Shown in pieces: positions 9,201-16,029 of a stretch of DNA of 56,018 bases (positions are counted from its first letter, which is position 1; every line of letters begins with the position of its first letter). The notes beneath the pieces were generated by a model. The model did no database searches. It was not told where the DNA came from and worked only from the letters and a program-made list of their open reading frames with translations. This DNA comes from Prosthecobacter sp. (GTDB lineage Bacteria; Verrucomicrobiota; Verrucomicrobiia; Verrucomicrobiales; Verrucomicrobiaceae). The DNA lies in the NCBI RefSeq assembly GCF_014879935.1, contig NZ_JACSRD010000189.1:1-56018 (forward strand). Direction: 5' to 3'. A program made the translations under genes and the position numbers.

Positions 9201-12200
9201 GGTTCGTGACCGTGGGGGCGACGGCGACGCTGAAGCTGGCCACGGTCTCCACCAGGCCACCGGTGCCGTTATAATTGCCGCCGGTGGTGCGGCCACGGGC
9301 GCGGATGTGGCCGCTGGGGGGCAGGGTGAGGGCGGTGCGCTCCCAGCCGCCCGAGATGCGGGTGCCCGCGCCGAGCGCGCTGTAGATCGTGCCGCCATCG
9401 GTGGACAGTTCAAAGGTCACCGGCTCCACCTCCGGGGAGGCACCGCCGCGCAGCCACTGCACGCGGCTGGCGCTGGGGATGGTCAGGCTCTGCGTGGCCG
9501 GGTCATTGAGCAGCCGGGCGAAGAGGTTGCGCGCGGTCCCGCCCATGGTGATGAAGGTGCCCCCGAGAAGCACTTTGCCATCTGCCTGCACCGCCACGCT
9601 ATTGACGCTGTTGATCGCATTGGGATTGAAGCCCGCATCCAGCGTGCCATTGGGCGCCACCCGGGCGATGCGGTTGCGCGTGGTCCCGCCCACGGTGCTG
9701 AAGAAGCCCCCGAGCAGGATCTGGCCGTCCGCCTGCACCGCCACGCTAAGGACGTCGTTATTCGCACCGGGATTGAAGCTTGCATCCAGCGTGCCATTGG
9801 CCGCCACCCGCGCGATGTAGTTGCGCGTGGTGCCGCCCACGCTGGTGAAGGTGCCCCCGAGCAGAATCTGGCCGTCCGCCTGCACCGCCACGCTACGGAC
9901 TAGGCCGTTCGCATTGGGATTGAAGGCCGCATCCAGCGTGCCATTGGCCGCCACCCGCGCGATGCGGTTGCGCGTGGTGCCGCCCACGCTGGTGAAGAAG
10001 CCCCCGAGCAGAATCTGACCGTCCGCCTGCACCGCCAGGCTATAGACGTTACTGTTCGCACCGGGATTGAAGCCCGCATCTAGCGTGCCATTGGTCGCCA
10101 CCCGCGCGATGTGGTTGCGGGCGTCCCCGCCCACGATGTTGAAGGCGCCCCCGAGCAGGATCTGCCCGTCCGCCTGCACCGCCACGCTATAGACGTCGTT
10201 ATTCGCACCGGGATTGAAGCCTGCATCCAGCGTGCCATTGGCCGCCACCCGCGCGATGTGGTTGCGCGTGGTGCCGCCCACGCTGGTGAAGGTGCCCCCG
10301 AGCAGGATCTGGCCGTCCGCCTGCACCGCCACGCTATAGACGACGCCGTTCGCATTGGGATTGAAGCCCGCATCCAGCGTGCCATCGGCATTGAGCCGCG
10401 CGATGTTGTTGCGCACCACCCCCAGCACCGAGGTGAATTCGCCCGCGATGATCGTCTTGCCATCCGGCTGCACGGCGGTGGCCCCGACATAGCTGCCGAC
10501 GATGTTGAGATTGAGCGGATCGAGATCCCCTGGGCCTGGCGCGACCACGGTGGCCACCTGCACGGCGGCACCGCTGCTGAGGCCGTTGGTGGTGACCACG
10601 GCGCTCAGAGCACCCAGAGTTAGCCCCGACAGGCTGGTCACGGTCAGGGACGTGCCCGTGGAGGCTGTGACAGTGCCGGTGCCCGTCGGCGTGAAGGCCA
10701 CGGTGTTATTCCCCGGCGTGGTGCTGAAGCCAGTGCCCGTGAGGGTCAGCGTCGTCGCCGTGGTCGGCAGATTGGCCGTGGACAGGGTCACAGTGGGCGG
10801 GGCGACATAGGTGTATAGCGTGTTCGCCGCATTGGTCCCGCCCACGGTGGTGACGAGGACGCTGGCCACTCCTGCCGCATGAGCGGGCGTGATGCAGGTG
10901 ATGGTGGTCGCATTGACCACATTCACGCTCGTAGCTGAGGTACCACCGATGGTCACTGCCGCGGCTCCGGTCAAATTCGTGCCGGTGATCGTCACGCTAG
11001 TCCCGCCGAGTGTGCTACCGCTGGCGGGATTGATTGCGGTCACGGTGGGCGGGGCCACATAGGTGTAGAGGGTGTTCGCCGCGTTGGTACCACCGGCGGT
11101 CGTGACCAGCACGCTGGCGGTGCCTACGCTGCGCGCTGGAGTCGTGGCGGTAATGGTAGTGGCGTTGACCACCGTTATCCCCGTCGCCGCCGCGCCACCG
11201 ATGGTCACGCCCGTGGCTCCGGTGAAGCCTGTGCCGCTGATGGTCACACTGGTCCCGCCTGTGGTGGTTCCCGTATTCGGCGCAATCGCCGTCACCGTTG
11301 GAGCTGCCACATAGGTGAACAGCGAGTTGGCGCTGTTGGAACCGCCTGGGGTGGTCACCACCACGCTTCTTGCTCCGGCAGTGCCTGAGGGCGTCACACA
11401 GGTGATGCTCGTGGCGTTGACCACGGTGACACTCGTGGCCGCAGCGCCACCGATGGTCACCCCGGTGGCTCCAGTGAAGTTGGTTCCAGTGATGGTCACG
11501 CTGGTCCCGCCAGAAGTCGGACCGCTTGCGGGCGCAATCGACGTCACCGTGGGTGGTGCGACATAGGTGAAGAGCGAGTTGACGCTGTTGGAACCGCTTG
11601 GGGTGGTCACCACCACGCTGGCCGTGCCCGCAGTGCCAGCAGGCGTGATGGCGGTGATCTTCGTGTCATTCACCACACTGACACTCGTGGCCGTCGTGCC
11701 GCCGATGGTCACTCCTGTCGCGCCGGTGAAGTTCGTGCCAGTGATGGTCACACTGGTCCCGCCCGAGGTCGGACCGCTTGCTGGCGAAATCGCAGTCACG
11801 GTGGGTGCTGGGGCCACATAGGTGAACAGCGAGTTGGCGCTGCTAGATCCGAACGCCGTGTTTACCACTACGCTAGCCGTGCCTGCGGTGCCGGCCGGTG
11901 TAGTGGCGGTGATCGTTGTGGGATTTACTTCCGTGATGTTCATGGCCGCAACGCCACCAATCGTCACTCCCAGCACCCATGTGAAGTCGGTGCCGGTGAT
12001 CGTCACGCTGGTCCCGCCTGCGGTGGGGCCGCTCGTGGGTGCAATGGACGTCACAGTTGGTGCCGCCACATAGGTCAACAGCGAGTTGGCGCCATTGGAA
12101 CCGCCGGGCGTGGTGACCACCACGCTCTTTGCTCCGGCAGCGGCTGCGGGCGTCACACAGGTGATCGTCGTGTCATTCACCGCATTGACACTGGTTGCCG

Positions 12201-15021
12201 GTGCGCCACCGATGGTTACTCCGGTTGCTCCTGTGAAGTTCGTGCCAGTGATGGTGACGCTAACTCCACCTGCGAGAGGGTTTTTCGAGGGTGAAATTGA
12301 CGTCACCGTCGGTGCGGCGAGATAGGAGAACAGCGAGTTGACGCTGTTCGAGCCGCCCGGCGTGGTCACTACCACGCTGGCCGCGCCTGCAGAGCGGGCA
12401 GGTGTGATGCAGGTGATCGTTGTGGCATTGACGACGCTCACGTTCGTGGCGGCAGAGCCGCCGAGTGTCACCCCCGTGGCTCCGGTGAAGTTGGTGCCCG
12501 TGATTGTCACGCTGGTCCCGCCAGAAGTCGGACCGCTCGCGGGCGCAATTGATGCCACCGTGGGTGCGGCGACATAGGTGAAGAGCGAATTGGCGCTGTT
12601 GGAACCGCCGGGCGTGGTCACCACCACGCTTTTAGATCCTGCCGTTCCTGCGGGCGTCACACAGGTGATGCTCGTGGAGTTGACCACGGAGACACTCGTG
12701 GCCGTAACGCCACCGATGGTCACGCCAGTGGCTCCGGCAAAGTTCGTGCCGGTGATCGTCACGCTGGTCCCGCCTGCGATGGGGCCGTTCGCGGGTGCAA
12801 CTGAGGTTACAGTGGGTGGTGCCACATAGGTAAAGAGGGAGTTGGCACTGTTCGAACCTCCGGGCGTGGTCACCACCACGCTCTTGGCTCCGGCAGTTCC
12901 GGCAGGTGTCACGCAGGTGATGGTTGTGGCGTTGACCACACTGACACTCGTGGCCGCAGCGCCACCGATGGTCACTCCGGTGGCCCCTGTGAAGTTGGTC
13001 CCGGTGATGGTCACGCTGGTTCCACCCGTTGTCGGACCACTGGAGGGCGTGATCGCTGTCACGGTAGGTGCTGGGGCCACATAGGTGAAAAGCGAATTGG
13101 CGCTGTTCGAACCTCCGGGCGTGGTCACCACCACGCTCTTGGCTCCGGCAGTTCCCGCAGGCGTCAGGCATGTGATGGTCGTGGCATTGAGCACGGTAAC
13201 ACTGGTGGCCGCCGCTCCACCGATGGTCACACCCGTCGCACCCGTGAAGTTCGTGCCAGTAATGGTCACACTGGTCCCGCCTCCGGTGGGGCCGCTGGTC
13301 GGCGAGATCGCGGTCACAGTCGGCGCGGACACCACCTCCATTTCAAACCGTGTGTTGGAGCTGAAAAGCGTGTAGCCCTGCGCTCCTGGCAACGCCCAGC
13401 TTTGCCCTGCCAAGGAGACCCCGGGTGATCCATGATCAAATTCCGCTGTTACCTCATAGACTTGTCCTAAAGACAGGCTGCCGGGAGGCACGGTGCCAGA
13501 GATGGACTCGTTGAGGCCCGGGTTAGACCTTGTCTCATACAGAATGTCTTCGAGGTCTGAATACACTTCCAGAGAGAGCAAGCCCGGGCCGTTCGATATG
13601 TTGCTGGTGAGTGTGAAGCCAGCCAATGCCTCCGCTTCGCTGACGAGCAATCTGCCTCCACTCCAGGTTCCGGCGGAGGCTGTGATCACGGGCTGAACAG
13701 GATAGTTTTCGGCCCCGAAGGAGAGAACTACGGCAGGAGAGGTGCCGATGAGGAAATCGTAAGTGGTGTTGGGAAACTCGGCATCGAGCAAAGTCTTGGA
13801 AGGAAAATAGACCCGATATCCCCAACGGCCGTCATCAAAGATCAGGGCATACGGGCCACCGCCTGGGCGGGTAAAGCGGTTCGAAGACGAAGGAACGCTG
13901 GCGCTGTGAGACGGCCCTGCAAGAAAGCCATGCATGCTATAGTCATGCAGCAACGTGGTTCCCGCCGCAGTCTGGTCATGGTGCCGGGTCTTGGTCAGGC
14001 CGAGGACGCTCACGGATGGGGTCGGTGAGGCCACATAGGTGAAGAGCGAGTTGGCGCTGTTGGAGCCACTAGGCGTGGTCACCACCACGCTGGCCGGGCC
14101 TGCGGAGCCGGGCGGTGTGATCGCGGTGATCGTCGTGGCGTTGACCACGGTGACACTGGTTGCCGCCGCGCCACCGATGGTCACGCCCGTGGCACCGGTG
14201 AAGTTTGTGCCAGTGATGGTCACGCTGGTCCCGCCAGAAGTCGGGCCGCTCGCAGGCGTGATCGACGCTACCGTGGGTGGGTTGATGGAAAAATTGTCCG
14301 CATGCACGGTTCCACTAGCCACAACGAGGCCTTCGGAAAAGGCACTCACGCTGACCTTGAAGCCAAGGTTCTGTGTCAGTTGCCATGGGCTGTTGCGGAT
14401 GGTGCCGCCCCCAGAGATGCCCACGCCAAAAGTGCCATATGCCACCCACTGGAAGCCATCCGCGCTGCCGGTGGCGTCGTAGTAAGCGGTGAAGATGAGG
14501 GTGGAGGGATTGTAGTTCAATCTGACCGAGGCCGTCGTGACTGCGGCATGTGAAGTTGGCATTGTGTAAGGCAGAACTTCCCCGCCTGCGGCTGCGGAGC
14601 TCAGCGCCGCAAGGAATCCCTTCCCATCCGAGTTGGGACCGCCACGGAAAAGCTCCATAAAGATGCTGTCCTCGTCGTTCTCCAGGCTCGTCACCACCAG
14701 GCCGATCGAGGCGTTGTTGCTGCCGGTTGGGGACACATTGTTGAAGACATCCACGATCACGTCAAAGGCATCTGAGTTGCGTGCCGAATTGAGAACCCAA
14801 GGGCGCAGAGCTTCGTCAAAGTCGCCGTCTGGGGTCGTCACGCGGTATTCCAGCCGGGAGTTGACCTCCATGAGCGAGGCACCGCCGGAAACAACATCCC
14901 CTCCCCATTTTGTCGTGTCTTTGCTGTTGTCGCTGAAGGTATCACTGCCGCTAAGCTGTGCTTGAACCGGAAGTGCCAGGGCTAGGCTGGTGAGTAAACC
15001 CAGAAGGCGGAGTGATGTCAT
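6289..15021 (-). CDS. Giant secreted TIG-domain and delta-60 propeller protein (2910 aa)
   Basis: A signal peptide (about 1-21, ending VQAQ) leads into a repeat-built protein. In order: a LamG-like or concanavalin-like module (about 22-245), one TIG (IPT) domain (about 250-330), a unique segment (about 331-563), ten TIG domains of about 84 residues (564-1408), a divergent Ig-like domain (about 1409-1495), seven delta-60 repeats of about 49 residues (1500-1840), a beta-rich linker module, two TIG domains (about 1936-2104), seven more delta-60 repeats (2107-2445), the same linker module, a second LamG-like module (about 2548-2764) and a C-terminal module with GDGVPNLLKYAF. No catalytic motif, sortase signal or membrane anchor is visible. 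Families of this build bind ligands or act in adhesion; that role is inferred here. The LuxR-type gene upstream may control it. Confidence 0.9.
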   Translation of the reverse strand: MTSLRLLGLLTSLALALPVQAQLSGSDTFSDNSKDTTKWGGDVVSGGASLMEVNSRLEYRVTTPDGDFDEALRPWVLNSARNSDAFDVIVDVFNNVSPTGSNNASIGLVVTSLENDEDSIFMELFRGGPNSDGKGFLAALSSAAAGGEVLPYTMPTSHAAVTTASVRLNYNPSTLIFTAYYDATGSADGFQWVAYGTFGVGISGGGTIRNSPWQLTQNLGFKVSVSAFSEGLVVASGTVHADNFSINPPTVASITPASGPTSGGTSVTITGTNFTGATGVTIGGAAATSVTVVNATTITAITPPGSAGPASVVVTTPSGSNSANSLFTYVASPTPSVSVLGLTKTRHHDQTAAGTTLLHDYSMHGFLAGPSHSASVPSSSNRFTRPGGGPYALIFDDGRWGYRVYFPSKTLLDAEFPNTTYDFLIGTSPAVVLSFGAENYPVQPVITASAGTWSGGRLLVSEAEALAGFTLTSNISNGPGLLSLEVYSDLEDILYETRSNPGLNESISGTVPPGSLSLGQVYEVTAEFDHGSPGVSLAGQSWALPGAQGYTLFSSNTRFEMEVVSAPTVTAISPTSGPTGGGTSVTITGTNFTGATGVTIGGAAATSVTVLNATTITCLTPAGTAGAKSVVVTTPGGSNSANSLFTYVAPAPTVTAITPSSGPTTGGTSVTITGTNFTGATGVTIGGAAATSVSVVNATTITCVTPAGTAGAKSVVVTTPGGSNSANSLFTYVAPPTVTSVAPANGPIAGGTSVTITGTNFAGATGVTIGGVTATSVSVVNSTSITCVTPAGTAGSKSVVVTTPGGSNSANSLFTYVAAPTVASIAPASGPTSGGTSVTITGTNFTGATGVTLGGSAATNVSVVNATTITCITPARSAGAASVVVTTPGGSNSVNSLFSYLAAPTVTSISPSKNPLAGGVSVTITGTNFTGATGVTIGGAPATSVNAVNDTTITCVTPAAAAGAKSVVVTTPGGSNGANSLLTYVAAPTVTSIAPTSGPTAGGTSVTITGTDFTWVLGVTIGGVAAMNITEVNPTTITATTPAGTAGTASVVVNTAFGSSSANSLFTYVAPAPTVTAISPASGPTSGGTSVTITGTNFTGATGVTIGGTTATSVSVVNDTKITAITPAGTAGTASVVVTTPSGSNSVNSLFTYVAPPTVTSIAPASGPTSGGTSVTITGTNFTGATGVTIGGAAATSVTVVNATSITCVTPSGTAGARSVVVTTPGGSNSANSLFTYVAAPTVTAIAPNTGTTTGGTSVTISGTGFTGATGVTIGGAAATGITVVNATTITATTPARSVGTASVLVTTAGGTNAANTLYTYVAPPTVTAINPASGSTLGGTSVTITGTNLTGAAAVTIGGTSATSVNVVNATTITCITPAHAAGVASVLVTTVGGTNAANTLYTYVAPPTVTLSTANLPTTATTLTLTGTGFSTTPGNNTVAFTPTGTGTVTASTGTSLTVTSLSGLTLGALSAVVTTNGLSSGAAVQVATVVAPGPGDLDPLNLNIVGSYVGATAVQPDGKTIIAGEFTSVLGVVRNNIARLNADGTLDAGFNPNANGVVYSVAVQADGQILLGGTFTSVGGTTRNHIARVAANGTLDAGFNPGANNDVYSVAVQADGQILLGGAFNIVGGDARNHIARVATNGTLDAGFNPGANSNVYSLAVQADGQILLGGFFTSVGGTTRNRIARVAANGTLDAAFNPNANGLVRSVAVQADGQILLGGTFTSVGGTTRNYIARVAANGTLDASFNPGANNDVLSVAVQADGQILLGGFFSTVGGTTRNRIARVAPNGTLDAGFNPNAINSVNSVAVQADGKVLLGGTFITMGGTARNLFARLLNDPATQSLTIPSASRVQWLRGGASPEVEPVTFELSTDGGTIYSALGAGTRISGGWERTALTLPPSGHIRARGRTTGGNYNGTGGLVETVASFSVAVAPTVTNLTPANGSTAGGTSVTITGTNLTGATAVAFGGTAATSFAVVNATTITATTPAGTAGAKSVVVTTPGGSNSANSLFTYVAAPTVTAIAPNTGTTAGGTSVTITGTNFSGALSVTIGGVAATGVTVVNDTTIHAVTGPHSAGNVDVTVTTSGGQGTGAALYTYITQIAADSLDANAIGYDVEAMVVQPDGKTIIAGEFTSIQGVARNNIARLNADGTLDQGFNPNAGDVVRSVALQTDGKILIGGSFTTVAGTSRNRIARLNADGTLDAAFNPNANSAVRCLALQADGKILLGGLFGSVGGSTRNQIARLNANGTVDTGFNPGATTVVYSLAVQADSKIILGGGFSAVGGTARSFVARVNEDGSLDTSFTPAANDNVWSVALQPDGRILIGGSFTNVNGATRNRIARLNSDGTLDTGFNPNADSTITSMALQTDGKILLAGAFNSLGGSGRFRIGRINANGTLDAGFNPAVNNSVWSVVLHPDGRILLGGTFTMVGTTPRSFLARLSNDPATQMLSVPAPTQISWNRGGSAPEVSQVTFEKSSDSGVTWTPLGNASRVGETSNWQLAGINLVGSGQVRVRARITGGYHGGSSSLIEATSNYDFSISEPAWPGTDDFNDSVSDPAKWAAADSGHGGAQLIEAGGRLEYRVSTPDGDYDEALRHWLATVPTNSEAFEAIVDVHNGVVGNNASIGLTVTSLQDARDSLYLELYRVGPDGSGFLAALRSNVHGGDEVPPNTLPSGHGVTDGAVRLVFDPVTKIFTTYYDTTGSGDGYQWQVYGSFGVGASGGGTTRNSPWLLGNNAGFRISISGLSEGLVIPAGQVYADNFRVQVPSEAFQRLLTWAAAAGLSGNDAEPDAEPFGDGVPNLLKYAFNMNGSRSDVSVLIPGTGESGLPRIDTPTSGTFRFEFLRRVGSGLIYTPEKSGDLHSSSWQPLTDTPAVILINAEWERVIYEEPYTPGVTPQLFGRVQVNLP
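9500..10480 (-). repeat. Nearly identical tandem repeats of about 147 bp (first delta-60 propeller)
   Basis: Seven in-frame repeats encode blades with the core VAVQADGQILLGG. At DNA level, blocks such as CCGTCCGCCTGCACCGCCAC recur about every 147-150 bases with very few changes. The second propeller in the same gene (about 7690-8700) has the same protein pattern but much more DNA divergence. The first array therefore seems recently amplified or homogenised. Confidence 0.85.
10800..13330 (-). repeat. Tandem repeats of about 252 bp coding for ten TIG domains
   Basis: Each unit encodes a TIG domain with the recurring pieces SGPTSGGTSVTITGTNFTGA, ATSVxVVNxTTITxxTP and SVVVTTPGGSNSANSLFTYV. Related units occur alone at about 14030-14280 and as a pair at about 8710-9215. 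Differences between units are concentrated in the loops (for example TWVLGV replaces TGATGV in one unit). Such arrays are prone to expansion, contraction and assembly collapse. Confidence 0.9.
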
Positions 15022-15161
15022 GCGATGCGAGAGAGAGGATTGACTTCAGCGAGGCGCGGCGGTGACCTTCTACCAAGGTTTCACCGACACATGTTCAAGA
15101 TTAAGAGCCGATCAGAGAAAGCTCGTGTAGCCGGACAGCAGGGCTGGGGCTACCCGTAATA

Positions 15162-15938
15162 TTACGGATTTTGCATCACACCCAGCCGCTGCGCGACCGC
15201 CACGGCGGCGGTACGGGTCTCCACCCGCAACTTGGTCAAAATGGCGCGCACATGATCGGTGACGGTCCGGTAGCTGACTCCCAGAATCAGCGCGATCTCC
15301 TTGTCCCGCTTGCCCTCGGCGATCCATAGCAGCACCTCGCTCTCGCGCCGGCTCAATCCCGCCCGGCGGAGCATCAACTGGTCCGTCGTCTTCACCTGCG
15401 CCTTCTGCGGTTCCGATGCGGCCAGAGCCTGCGCGGTCTGGTGTGCAAGCACGATCTGCCTGCCAAACTGTCGAATGAGATCCATGTCCTCATTCGTAAA
15501 GCTGCGCAGCCCTCCCTTGTTGAAAACGACACCGCCCGCGTGGGTGCCGGTGAGGATAGGAATGGCCACCTGGTGGCGAATGCCCAGCGGCTTTAGTGCC
15601 AGATCATAATACTCCGTGAGGCGGAGTTGACGGTGAGTGATGAAGTCCGATAGCAGCAGCGGCTCGCGCGCCCCGGCCACGACAGCGGCAAAAGCGGGAT
15701 TGTCCTTTGGCAGCACTTCGGCGATACGCTGCATCCGTTCAGCCCGTGTGGCTTCGTCAAACGGAGCGTTGACCCCCCCTTCGTAGCTGCCATCAGCCAG
15801 ACTCCAAAGTTCAAATCCATTGAAGGTCTCAGGAAAGACATGCTGACAAGCTCGCATAACTCGTTCTGGAAATGCTCCCTCCTGGTGAGAATGGAGCATT
15901 TCTATCGCCTCAAGCAATGCGCGAATTTGTGAGGTCAT
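15162..15938 (-). CDS. LuxR-family transcriptional regulator with GAF-like sensor domain
   Basis: The 258-residue product has a GAF-like N-terminal half (about 1-170; HQVAIPILTGTHAGGVVF resembles a GAF core strand) and a C-terminal LuxR/GerE helix-turn-helix (about 190-255) with LSRRESEVLLWIAEGK, KEIALILGVSYRTVTDHV and LRVETRTAAV. It most likely binds DNA as a dimer and responds to a small ligand or cell state through the N-terminal domain; the ligand is unknown. It is not an acyl-homoserine lactone receptor by any motif I can see. It lies 140 bases upstream of the giant gene in the same direction, which makes that gene a plausible target. Confidence 0.85.
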   Translation of the reverse strand: MTSQIRALLEAIEMLHSHQEGAFPERVMRACQHVFPETFNGFELWSLADGSYEGGVNAPFDEATRAERMQRIAEVLPKDNPAFAAVVAGAREPLLLSDFITHRQLRLTEYYDLALKPLGIRHQVAIPILTGTHAGGVVFNKGGLRSFTNEDMDLIRQFGRQIVLAHQTAQALAASEPQKAQVKTTDQLMLRRAGLSRRESEVLLWIAEGKRDKEIALILGVSYRTVTDHVRAILTKLRVETRTAAVAVAQRLGVMQNP

Positions 15939-16029
15939 GACGTGTTGCCTAAGTCAGCACAACCAATGCCACCTAGCTAGCGCTATCCTCTTATCAAGGA
16001 AGTGCTGAGCAAACCCCTCGATTCCCCGG

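Noticed and set aside
10800..13330. Regular plus-strand open frames of 79-98 codons and a possible CRISPR-like spacing
   Set aside because: They are complements of the 252-bp TIG-coding repeats. The unit is far too long for CRISPR, is in frame on the other strand, and has no spacer structure.
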